The notes beneath the pieces are model-generated. The model was given only the letters and a program-made list of their open reading frames with translations, did not search any database and had not been told where the DNA came from. From Oidiodendron maius Zn (Eukaryota; Ascomycota; Leotiomycetes; Myxotrichaceae), in contig KN832872.1 in NCBI GenBank assembly GCA_000827325.1, positions 1,922,001-1,986,000 of the forward strand: DNA of 64,000 nt, given 5' to 3'. Both the position numbers and the translations under genes were made by a program. Below are positions 1-10,633 of this stretch, in pieces (within the stretch, counting starts at the first letter, position 1; the number at the start of each line of letters is the position of its first letter).

Positions 1-129
1 GGGTGAAACAGGCGACTGCCCTGTTTGGTGAGAATGCGGATTGTAGGACTGGAAGCCATTATTCTGGTAGTGTGGTGCCTGGCCGTGGGACTGCGCAGTG
101 TTTGTGTTGTAGTAATCGTTGGCAGCCAT
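1..129 (-). CDS. N-terminal part of an unidentified Q/N/H/Y-rich protein (runs off the left edge)
   Basis: A minus-strand frame opens with an ATG at 129 and stays open for 43 codons to the window edge. It begins MAANDYYNTN and is rich in Gln, Asn, His, Tyr and Ser, so the visible part is probably disordered. Only the 5' end of the first exon is present, and I do not recognise the family. It is divergent from the polymerase gene at 841, with about 710 bp between the two start codons, which is a normal shared-promoter distance in this genome. The low-complexity composition could also occur in a non-coding frame, so the call rests on an uninterrupted frame, a plausible start and the position. 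Confidence 0.5.
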   Translation of the reverse strand, partial: MAANDYYNTNTAQSHGQAPHYQNNGFQSYNPHSHQTGQSPVSP

Positions 130-840
130 CGTAGAAAACGCTCACGACCCTGTCGTGTTCCACAGGCTGGGTTTCAAAGGCGCAGCACAATGTAACGACC
201 GTTTAGTACTGGTAGTAGATGTCTTGAGGAAGGAGTTGTATTCGATGTAACGAGTCGTATGTGGAATTTAAATGACGGTGGGTAGCCCTAAGAAGCGCTT
301 CGTATGCTATGGCGTAGGCACTGAATGAAATTGTCGTCGTGGAGAAGCAGTGCGCCAACCCGATATAGCAGCACAGCCCTGTGGAGGACGCGTTAGAGAC
401 TCTGAGGGCCAAGATCATCAGGGGGCTCAGTCAATACGAAGAGTATTAGACCATGACTGGGGGGACGTGGCGATGATGGCGATGATGGCGATGCTGAGGA
501 AGGGTATGTGGAATAACGCACATATAGGTACTCGTGGACAAACCTTGCAAGTATCAACGTTCCCGGATCTCAAACAGAATCCGGATGGCTCAGGGGCGAT
601 TTGATACAAATTCGGAAGCACCCAGCACCCTGGAAATTTGATTATGTAATGCACACGCTTCAAGCTAAGTTAATTTATGTAATTTCACGTGAATAATCTA
701 TCACGTCGCGTACACGCCGAAAGCCATAACGCGAATGTCGGTATCTTGTCTAGAGGCGTGAATGTTCGTTGCAACTCGAACTCCTGCCCTAACCTCGCCC
801 GAACCTCCTTGGTAGCTCAAAGCTGTGATACCCCTCAAGC
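130..840. other. Divergent intergenic region
   Basis: No credible gene; the short frames here are chance. It holds three tandem 9-bp units (gcgatgatg twice, then gcgatgctg) at 470-496, a CACGTG E-box at about 687-692, and two ACGCGA hexamers in opposite orientation at 706-711 and 729-734, which lie 110-135 bp upstream of the polymerase start. Confidence 0.6.
706..734. promoter_or_regulatory. Inverted pair of MCB-like ACGCGA motifs
   Basis: ACGCGA occurs on the minus strand at 706-711 and on the plus strand at 729-734. The fungal MBF/MCB element that drives G1/S expression of replication genes is ACGCGT, so each copy is one base off consensus. The position upstream of a DNA polymerase delta gene is what makes them worth noting. 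Their function is inferred. Confidence 0.25.
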
Positions 841-3800
841 ATGGCCACAGCACGAGTTCCCCAGAAGCGAATTCTGGGCGATTCAACGAACACACAGCGC
901 AACATCCCTTCCTCGCCTGCGTCGGCCAAGAAGCGAAAGCTCGAAACCGTTGCCTCGTCCCCCGCGGCGAGATTCAAGAGCTCTCAGAATGGGTCGAAAG
1001 GCAAGCTGGGCTCAAGCCAAGTTAAGAGCCATTTCGAATCTGAGGTTCTAGAGAAGATGACCCAAGATTTGGAGGGATTGAAGAGGAGTAATGCGGAGAA
1101 AGACCAGCAATGGGCCAGACCGGGTTTGGGGAGCTTCAACCCAGAGACAGATAATCTGATCTTTCAGCAGATAGAAGCTGAAGAGGGCACTTTGCACGGC
1201 GGCGGGAAGGCTACAGTGAAGCTCTTTGGCGTCACAGAGGCAAGTCATAGGCGTGACATAAAATCCTGCTACAACTGACCTTTTGCAGTCTGGAAATTCT
1301 GTTTTACTTCACGTAACTGACTTCATGCATTACTTGTATGTTGCAGCACCCATTGCCTTCAGTCGCCATGACTGTGATGCCTTTAAAACGTATCTCGAGG
1401 CTCAGGTCGGACAGTTCCAACCCACAATTCAGATGGTTCAGATGGTGATGCGAGAGAACTTATATGGGTTCCAGGGGAATCAGCAGAATCCGTATCTCAA
1501 GATTACGGTGACCGATCCCAAGCATATCAGTCGAGTGCGATCGAAAATAGAGAATGGGGAGGCAAATTGGAAAGGGATGTGGAAGGGGTCAGATGTCCTC
1601 ACCTTCGACATGATCCAATACGTCCTGAGATTCATGGTCGATTGCAAAGTGAGGGCATTCTTTCAAATTTTGGAAATAATTGCTAACCGGGTCAGATCTT
1701 TGGTATGTCTTGGGTCGAAGCGCCAGCTAAATCATACAAGCTCATCCCAGCAACCTTGCGACACTCCAACTGTCAGATAGAGGCAGAAATATCGTACCGG
1801 GATTTGCTTGCCCATGAACCCAAGGGTGCGTGGGCGAAGATGGCACCTCTTCGAATTCTCTCCTTCGATATCGAGTGCGCCGGCCGCAAGGGAGTGTTCC
1901 CAGAGGCAAATGTCGACCCAGTGATTCAAATTGCGAATGTCGTTACGCGGTATGGAGAGAAGAAGCCTTTTGTTCGGAATGTGTTCTGTTTGGATGAGAC
2001 CAGTACCATTGTCAACACGCAGATATACGAGTTTGACCGGGAAGAGCAGATGTTGAGGAAGTGGCGCGATTTCCTAGAAGAGGTGGATCCCGACCTCATC
2101 ATCGGCTACAATATCTGCAATTTCGATTTTCCATATCTTTTAGAGCGAGCCAAACACCTGAAAGTGGGCGACTTCGATCAGTGGACCCGGCTGAAGAGTG
2201 TGCGATCTGTCGCCAAAGACACCAATTTCTCTAGCAAGCAGATGGGAAGTCGTGACACAAAAGCTACGAATACTAATGGCCGGTTGCAACTGGATCTCCT
2301 ACAACTGGTACAACGAGATCATCAACTGCGGAGTTATACGCTCAATTCTGTCTGTGCACAATTTCTTGGAGAGCAGAAGGAGGATGTACACCACACCATG
2401 ATTACTGAGCTGTTCAATGGAACCCCCGAAACACGTCGAAGATTGGCAGTGTACTGTTTGAAGGATGCATACTTACCCCAAAGACTGATGGACAAGCTTT
2501 CGTGCCTAGAAAACTACACAGAGATGGCCAGAGTCACCGGAGTGCCATTCAACTACCTCCTGGCTCGCGGGCAGCAAGTAAAATTCGTCAGTCAGCTCTT
2601 CAGGAAAGCCCTTGAGCAGAAATTGGTCATTCCGAATCTGAAGAATGAGGGCAACTCCGATGAGCAGTATGAAGGTGCAACTGTTATCGAGCCTACGAGA
2701 GGATACTATGACGTGCCCATTGCTACGCTCGATTTTGCATCTCTTTACCCCAGTATTATCCAAGCGCACAATCTTTGCTATACCACACTGGCGAAAAAGC
2801 CGACCATTGATAAGCTGGGTTTGAAGAAGGACGAGGATTATATCGTAACTCCGAATGGTGACATGTTTGTCACAGTCAAGCAGCGGAAGGGCCTGCTCAC
2901 ACAGATTCTCGAGGAATTGCTGGCTGCCAGAAAGCAGGCGAAGAAGGAGCTCGCCATTGAAACGGACCCGTTCAAGAAGGCCGTGCTCAACGGTCGACAG
3001 CTTGCCTTGAAGATCAGCGCCAACAGTGTATATGGTCTCACGGGTGCGACGGTTGGCAAGTTGCCGTGTCTCGAGATCGCAAGTAGTACCACTAGTTTCG
3101 GTCGCCAGATGATTGAGAAGACCAAGTCAGAGGTCGAGGCACGGTATACGATCGCAAACGGCTACTCCCACGACGCACAAGTTATATATGGTGATACCGA
3201 CTCGGTGATGGTCAAGTTTGGCGTGACAGAACTGACAGAGGCAATGAAGCTGGGCGAGGAAGCCGCGCAATACGTGTCCTCAAAATTCATCAAGCCAATA
3301 AAGCTGGAGTTCGAAAAAGTCTATTTCCCGTACCTGCTGATCAACAAAAAGCGGTATGCTGGGCTGTACTGGACCAACACGGAAAAGTATGACAAGATGG
3401 ATACGAAAGGAATTGAGACGGTGCGCAGAGACAACTGTCGGCTGGTTCAGACGGTTATCGAGACCGTGCTGAGGATGATCTTGATTGATCGAGATGTACA
3501 GGGAGCTCAAGAGTAATTTGCCACCCATATGTCTTGTAGATGATTTGCTAACTATACGCAGCTATGTCAAAGACACGATTTCAGATCTTCTGCAGAACAA
3601 GATCGACATGTCCAAGCTTGTCATCACAAAAGCGCTCTCCAAAGAGAAGTACAACGCAACGCAAGCTCACGTCGAGCTCGCCAACCGGATGAAGAAACGA
3701 GATGCAGGGTCCGCGCCAACCCTTGGAGACCGGGTGGCCTATGTGATCATCAAGGGTGCGGCTGGCGCGAAGAATTTCGAGCGGTCTGAAGACCCTATCT

Positions 3801-4300
3801 TCGTGTTGGAGAATAACATCCCAATCGACACGAAATACTACCTTGACAATCAGCTGGCGAAGCCACTGGGGCGAATCTTTGAGCCCATCTTGGGCGAGAC
3901 TAAGGCCAATTCGCTACTGGCTGGCGATCACACCCGCACCGTGTCAGTGGCGGCGCCGTCCATCGGGGGGCTGATGAAGTTCGCCAAGAAGACTTTCACT
4001 TGCATGGGTTGCAAGAAGCCGCTCGTGGGAAAGGATGAGAGCGGCGGAGCGGTCTGCTCCAACTGCGCACCGCGCATCGGCGAATTGTACCAGAAGACAC
4101 TGGGCAAGGTCAGCGACCTGGAGGTACGCTTTGGGCGGCTCTGGACACAGTGCCAACGCTGCCAGGGCAGCATGCACTGCGAGGTTATCTGCAGCAGCAA
4201 GGACTGTCCCATCTTCTACATGCGCATGAAAGCGAAGAAGGACGTGGAGGACGCGGGGAAGGAGCTGGCGCGCTTCGACCGCGATGCGGCTGCGTGGTAA
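841..4300 (+). CDS. POL3: DNA polymerase delta catalytic subunit
   Basis: Exons 841-1239, 1289-1648, 1696-3512 and 3562-4300 give 1104 aa, close to the roughly 1100 aa usual for fungi. Family B polymerase with proofreading exonuclease, acting in lagging-strand replication and repair in the nucleus. Visible motifs: exonuclease I FDIEC (D311, E313), exonuclease III YCLKD (to about D510), polymerase motif A SLYPS (602-606), motif C YGDTDS (751-756), CysA zinc site (C1006, C1009, C1024, C1027) and CysB (C1056, C1059, C1069, C1074), the last set matching the yeast iron-sulfur ligand spacing. Intron 1 (1240-1288) has a GC donor in the context AG/GCAAGT; introns 2 and 3 are 47 and 49 nt with GT donors. 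All junctions keep frame and restore conserved sequence. No damage seen. Confidence 0.97.
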
Positions 4301-7261
4301 GTTAAGCTAAGGTTGTAGTATCGAGTGGCTTGTGTTATTTTGCTGGTACGTTACCTTAGATATATGTAAGTGAGACGGAAATTTGACTCAGGCATGGCGT
4401 TCCGGGAAGCTTGACTAATTGGTTTCTTTATGGCAAGGGGCAGTGGGATATCATGATTCGATGAAGGGAATTTGGGGGTGGATGATAATGAGCAAGCTTA
4501 AAAGTTGCCATGCTTGATTCTCCAGGGTCACGAGGAGCGCCGAGGGACAGTCTTCCTTCTCATCTTTTTGCCCCTTCAGCCCTCTCGGTAGTTGTCCTGA
4601 TAGAAATCAACGTATCCAATGTCAGACAGCCTTCCACTTTCTCACCCCTGCCACTTCTGCCCATATTTTCCCATTCGACGAGCTAAGTTAGCCAATACCC
4701 ACGTTTATCGCGCCCCGTCATCTCATCCTCTGGGCACCTCTGACGTGTCTCCTATCCTATCGGGATCCCTGGGACCGAACCCCATAAGCTACATGAAGCG
4801 TGGGTGGTGGGCTATTTTGCGGCGCACGCGCAGGAAGGCGAAAAAAGAGGGCTGAAAGGGTGGTCTCGGCTAAGTCTTGGTTGGCGGGCAGCCAGGTGGT
4901 GGAAGAGTTTTGGAGGGGAGGAGGAGGAAGGAGAGAGGAGGGCCGGAACGCTGATGATCTCCCGGGTCGTGCAGGCTCGATGACCCAAGGTGTGCGTCAT
5001 GCGGAGAGAAAATAATATGGGTCACTACGTAAGGAAGGGTCTCCCGTGGATTTGTTTGTGTGCAAATCTGGTCGTTGGAGCAGCTCCTTTTGCTCTCCCT
5101 CTCGGGTTCCAGGGGCGGATTCTCGTTTTGTTCGTTCGAGCGAGCGCTGGGGTTGGGGCTGGTGGGGTATTGAGGAATAGCTGTCTCGTCCACTCAGCTC
5201 TGCGTCTCAGCCTCGGCGTAATCGACCACTTGTGATTAGTTTTAGGCTTTTTTGGTATTTTGCTTTTTTCTCTTTTTTGTGTCCAAGTGTACTATACCTG
5301 CAAGTTCCGTGCCAAGGATGTAACCCACCGTCAGTATATGTACAGACCAGTACATGCGTTTCACGTCCCAGCGCGAGCGCCGAGAGCGAGTAGGTAAGAT
5401 GTATTTGGGACTTGCAGCGAGGCAGACAAACCATTCCCACACATCGATTCTCGTACCTCCGGCTATGACCGAGCACGCCAGCAACTAATTAGGTCAATAG
5501 TGAAGACCTTACATGACGCCGAGATCCCGAGGGTCTCCATGGATTTCATGCCGAATCACAGGCCAGAGCGGCAGGCGGAAACGCACACGGGAGATTTCGA
5601 GAGGAGCACCAGAGCGTGTGTGCGTCAGCCCTAAGAGCCGGTGAGGCTGGAAGGAGGAGCGGTTTCTGGTGCACCCAATACCAAGACCCAGCACTGGCGA
5701 ACCAGCGCGCACCTAACGTTGCAGCAGCGCAGTGAGCTAAAAACGCGCCCGTTCTCTCCCTCTCTCCCACTCTGTCTCTCCCACTCTGTCTCTCCGCTGC
5801 CGGACCATTCAGGCATCCGCGTCGCGGTGACGGGCCCCGGCTGCACATCTCAGCCCTGTATCAGGGAAGGGAGGTTAGGGGAGCGAGGTGCAGCGGGACT
5901 GTCGAATGGGACTCACGACCGGGCTATCCTTCGCGCCGAGAGCAGCAGCAGGCCCAAGCAGGACAGGCCTAGGGGGTCATGGATGGCCTGTGGAAGGGCG
6001 GGAGAAGATGATGTGCGTTAGATTGGGAGAGCGGTTGCTGCAGCCGTTAGGTGGTGCGAGGCAGCTGGGCCTAGCGGTCGAGCCTAGGGAGACCGTAGGG
6101 CAGGGAAGGGGGTAGTAGCTAGCTGCGTAAGGCCCACGGACATGCTGTTTTGATCGTAGCTGACGCGCTGGAGGTATAGTATACCTGAGATGAAGATGTT
6201 GGAATGGTTGGTGGTTCTTCTTCGGGGGGGGGCAGATGGAAGAATTACTGCCTGGGGGCCAGAATATATGAAGGTATCCAATAAGGTAACTCTGTGTAAT
6301 AGTGTGTATTTTTGGTGTCTAAAATTTGGCCGGATTACCAAATTATCATATTTCCGTCCTCCTCAGGTTGTCCCATACTTTTTCAGACAGCGCTATCCTG
6401 GCCAATGGCAAATGGAGGGGTGCCAAGCACCTGTAGCACATCTGTTGCATATTCTGTGTACACCATATATACTGCGTATATAACCTTGCCCCTATATATT
6501 TATAAAATACGTATATATACTGGCTGTATTCCCGTCCGCTAACCCCCGCGGGGCTCCGGGCGCGCGAGCCACCTGTTACTCTCCTTCCTTCCCGTCGCGC
6601 AACCTGGGCTATTACCTTACTTACCTTCCCTGATCTGATATTATTCCCTGACCGATCTGGCCCTGCCTTGCCTTTACACCTTACTACACTACTACATTAC
6701 TACATCTACTTCCACTACGACTACTACTTACAGTACGAGCGTGCGTGCGACTGTCTCTGCTTCTACTGTTCCTACTCCCACGACGTCTATTTCACCACCA
6801 TCATTACCGCCTCCTCGAACCTCCTCCTTGCTTCCCCCATCTTCTCCGTTCCTCCGTCGTCCCACCTTCGACCAAACCTCTCCCTCCCTCCCTCCCTCCC
6901 TTCCTCCCTCCCTTCCTCCCTCCCTTCCTCCCTCGCTCTCGGCCTTCCTCCACCGCTCTCTATCCTCCTCGACTCTCTCCTCGGCAATGGCCAATGATGT
7001 CCCCTGGTCCTGAGCTCTCAACAGCTTCTACTGAACCTGCGACGGCGACACCTAAACCCACCATCACGATAGCTCTCAACATCACAGCTCCCACAACCAC
7101 CACCACCGCGACGACGACCCCCGCGACCACGATCCCAACGTTACAAACTCTCCTCAGTCTCCTCGACCTCCACTCCTGCCTCCCCGCCCTCTCCCCAGCC
7201 AAATAAATCGCCGAGTGTTCGCGCAGAGAAGCTCCGAGGCGGGTGATGCCTATCAGGCCCG
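4301..7261. other. Long intergenic region and probable leader of the zinc-cluster gene
   Basis: About 3 kb without a convincing gene. It contains the 3' region of POL3, a TATA-like A+T stretch near 6465-6525, a duplicated 15-bp cccactctgtctctc unit near 5766-5795, and strongly pyrimidine-rich tracts from about 6640 to 7200, as is common just upstream of fungal transcription starts. A 153-codon low-complexity Thr/Pro/Ser frame (6745-7206) ends 55 bp before the regulator's ATG. It could be an upstream ORF in a long leader, but its composition argues against a real protein. Confidence 0.5.
6881..6936. repeat. CCCT/CCTT pyrimidine microsatellite
   Basis: A CCCT run passes into about three 12-bp units of the pattern ccttcctccctc, all pyrimidine on the plus strand. 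It lies about 330 bp upstream of the zinc-cluster start codon, probably in the promoter or leader. Confidence 0.85.
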
Positions 7262-9301
7262 ATGTCGACCTCCAGCTCCAACTCCAACGGTGGCGAGAGC
7301 GGCCGCAAGAGGGCCAGCAAGCCCAAGGTGAAGACGGGCTGCAACAACTGCAAGTAAGCTCGCCCCGGGGGTTGGCGAGATGCCAGACACATGCTTCCTA
7401 CATGCCCCATTCCCTCGGCCCTACGTAGCCCCGTATCGTGTAACCTGCGCACATGGCTGTTCCTCTTGACGAGAGTACGGTGCATTCAGCTAACTATCTC
7501 TCCCATCTCCAGGATCCGCCGGGTCAAGTGCGACGAGACCAGACCACAATGTATCAAGTGCCTGCGCGCCGGCCGCCACTGCGATGGATACCCGCCCCCA
7601 AAGAGGACGAGCGGAGACGCCGCTATACGCCTCCTGCCCAGACCTGCCAATATCGCCGCAGATGAGCAGACGAATGGGGCTCCCATCGTACCACACCCGT
7701 CTTCAAAACACTTACACTTATCATCGGTATTTTTCTCCCCGGGAGACTATTCGTTTGATGTGAAAGAGGGCCAGTACTTTCAAGTGTTTCGCATGAGGAC
7801 CGCGAGCGAGCTCTCGGGCTTCTTTAACTCAGATTTCTGGACACGCAGTGTGCTGCAGGAGAGCCACTCAGAGGCGTCGATCCGCCATGCCGTTGTCGCG
7901 TTGGGCGCATTGTATAAAACCTTGGAGGCGGCCTCGGAATCGCCTCCTGGGTCGCCTCAGGAGCACTATGATACCGAGACCGCCCCAGACCACTATTGCT
8001 TCGCCTTGGCTCAGTACGGGAAGGCGCTCAAGCGCCTGCGTGACTCCCTAGAAAAGAACGAGGCCAATGCCAGGCGAACAGTGCTCATCTCGATCGTCCT
8101 CTTCACCTGCTTCCAGTCCTTCACAGGGGACCACAAGGCGGCTATCGGCCAAGTGCAGCATGGACTCCGTCTTTTGGAAGAGCTGGGCCCAGAGACTAGA
8201 GCCCCGAGAGGCGGATCTGGCGCTGTGGTGGAAGATGAGCTCGTCCAGATGTTCACTCGCCTAGCGATTCAGGCAAAATCCTACGACATGGCTTTCCACT
8301 TCCCTGCACCCTACGTAATCCAGCTATCTCCTAAAAACAATCCGACGTCGCCTCAATCGCCCTCCCTCCAATCCGATGTGGCTTCCACTACCTCTCTCGA
8401 TTCCCAGATGCCTGACCAATTCACTACCTCGCAGGAGGCGCGTTCGTCGCTTGATAGCCTAACCGAGCGCATCTTGCGTTTTAACGAGGCCCTCTCCGCC
8501 TTCTATGCTGGGCCAAATAACATCCTCCCCTCCTCGATCAAGAGTCACGGTATTGGATACGGAGCGCAACTACATCAGTGGGGCGTCGCCTTCGAGCGAC
8601 TCTTACAGAAACGCCGTGACCCTAGTATCAGTCATACGGAACGCGCAGGCATTGACGTCCTCAAGATGATACACATCATGACATCCGTACTGTTCCGTAT
8701 GAACTTCAGCACGGCCGAGACCGATTTCGATAATTTCTTCTCCCAATTCCGGCAGATTGTCGACTTGGCCAAAGAGGTCGTCGTCGACGAGGAGCTCACC
8801 ATTGCCGAAACCCGGTGCGGCGATCCCAGGAACTGCCGACACCGTCAGGCACCTAACGGCCACTATATGCAGCTCCCAGGGATCTCGACGCTTGGGTATA
8901 GGCCTGATGGAACATACTCCCACATCAAAGCCTCTTTTGCACTCGACCTTGGTATAGTCCCTCCCCTGTTCGTCGTCGCGACCAAGTGTCGTGACCGCAC
9001 GCTCCGACGCGAGGCTATAGCGCTATTGATGTCGAGCCCACGACGGGAAGGGATGTGGGATAGTATATTATGCGGCAAGGTGGGTGAGTGGATCATGGAG
9101 GTCGAGGAAGAGGGCATGAGGGATTACGAGATTTTCAACCCTATTTCGACGAGCGAACGAGTCGTGGAGGACAAGAGAGTCATGGTCAAAGAGATCCTGT
9201 TCGACCTGCAGTACAGGACAGCCACGCTTCGATGCGGCACTCGAGGAGCGATGGAGGGCGATCGGGATGTACGAGCGCGAGAGACTCAGATCTCGTGGTG
9301 A
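7262..9301 (+). CDS. Zn2Cys6 fungal transcription factor
   Basis: Exons 7262-7353 and 7513-9301, 626 aa. The 159-nt intron splits the zinc cluster, a common place for an intron in this family. Splicing restores a complete binuclear cluster (C27, C30, C37, C44, C47, C54; spacing 2-6-6-2-6) preceded by a basic stretch (GRKRASKPKVK) that may serve as nuclear localisation signal. The remainder is a helical 'fungal-specific transcription factor' type region with no other motif I can assign. The start is the first ATG in frame with the cluster. It is expected to bind CGG-type sites in nuclear DNA; targets are unknown. It converges on the cyanase gene, and nothing in the sequence shows that it regulates cyanase. 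Confidence 0.9.
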
Positions 9302-9928
9302 CCATCCACCCGTCGCCATCTCCGCGAGACAATCAATTTATGAGATACGACACGTCAATTGGACCATGTGCACGAATATAATGGCGTAAGCATTGCGACG
9401 GAAATCAGGCCTCGTGAGACGGAAATTTGAGTCAATGATCGACCAATGACAGAATGTACTATACACCTGTGTACATATTCAAGGCATCCAGCCCGCCGCG
9501 CACAGCCCTGGCGGTTGCGAGGGGGCCAGGGGGCTAGTTTGGTATTGTCCGTTTTGTTGCTTGGGTGCATCTAAGCAGGAGCGTGCATCCAGGGCACGCT
9601 CGACAAAAGCCTCCTGGACGTCGGAAGGACGACGGTAGGATGAGACGTATACGGAGAGAAATATCTATAATCCTATACCTAGGTCTATGGATTTCTCAAT
9701 GCAGAGACAGTTCTTGATGATAGACTTTGCTCTACATCAACGCTTGAGATCACAATGAGAGAGAATGGAGCCGTGATGGAAGACGGGTGTTTGATATTAA
9801 GTTATCCGATAGCAAACTATGCCGAGTAGGTAGACTTTCACAAATGATCTCAGGATCTTATGCCTCAAACCACCGCGTTGTCTCTCGCCCCATATCTCGC
9901 CGTCTCACGTCATCCGCAATTCCCACCC
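9302..9928. other. Convergent intergenic region
   Basis: Lies between the 3' ends of the zinc-cluster gene and the cyanase gene. I see only 3' flanking sequence; short frames are not credible. Confidence 0.6.
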
Positions 9929-10633
9929 TTAGAATTTCGTGAACGGGAGCCTGTCACACGTTAGCATAGAGCCCCTCAAGCTCGTCCCCCAAGCTGAATT
10001 AGATCCAAATCAATTGCCAAGGATTGAGGCCAGAAAGGAGAAAAGATAATGGTAGACACTCACCATTTCCCCCTCATCGTTATCACCGCATACGTATCGC
10101 CCTTCTCATCCACCTCCTTCTCCACCTTACTACTGAAACAAATCGCACTCATTATCCCATCTCCAAATTTCTCATTCATGACCGCTTTATACGCATATCC
10201 ATAATTCTGCACGATCTCGTACAGTCTATATATCAGCGGTTCCACCGGCGGCATCGGGCCCGCGCGCCCACGGTCCGGGAATCCTAGCAGTTGTTCGCGC
10301 AACGTGGATTCCGGGACGTCTAGCACGGAGGAGAGTTTGGGAATGTCGTCTGGGTCGGCGCGCGCTTGGCCGTAGAATAGTGCGGCCACGAAGACCTCGC
10401 TGCGGTTGAGCTCCGAGGCAATCGCGCTGAAAGTCAGCCCCCGAGAGGTCTTGGCGTCGAAGAGAGTTTTGGAGGAGATGGGCAGGCGGGATATGAGAGA
10501 GGACTAGGGAGGGGGAAAAGAAGTGAGATGTTAGTTATGGGGTAATTTTGCGGTTTTGGAGGGTTGGAGGAGGGGAGAGATGAGGGGTAGATACGTCGAG
10601 AACGGCGATGTCCTGGTTTACTTGCTGCGCCAT
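9929..10633 (-). CDS. cynS: Cyanate hydratase (cyanase)
   Basis: Minus-strand exons 10595-10633, 10064-10503 and 9929-9950 give 166 aa, close to the roughly 155-165 aa of the family. Cyanase converts cyanate plus bicarbonate to ammonia and carbon dioxide as a cytosolic homodecamer. The N-terminal helical domain leads into VAALFYGQA, followed by the catalytic domain: [11 protein letters not shown] carries the conserved Arg and Glu, and FGDGIMSAI carries the conserved Ser of the active site. The last exon is only 22 nt and completes the W-L-P-F-T-K-F C-terminus; without it the protein would stop three residues after GK. Introns are 91 nt (10504-10594) and 113 nt (9951-10063), the second with a CTAAC branch site close to the acceptor. 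All three active-site residues are present, so it is probably functional. Confidence 0.95.

Noticed and set aside
689-1051. 120-codon plus-strand frame overlapping the POL3 start
   Set aside because: Different frame from POL3, no recognisable motif; it overlaps sequence that is clearly POL3 exon 1.
5207-6115. Overlapping frames of 70-125 codons on both strands upstream of the Zn2Cys6 gene
   Set aside because: Mutually overlapping, no conserved features or splice logic; treated as intergenic.
6728-7021. Minus-strand frame of Glu/Gly/Arg repeats
   Set aside because: It is the reverse translation of the pyrimidine microsatellite, not a protein.
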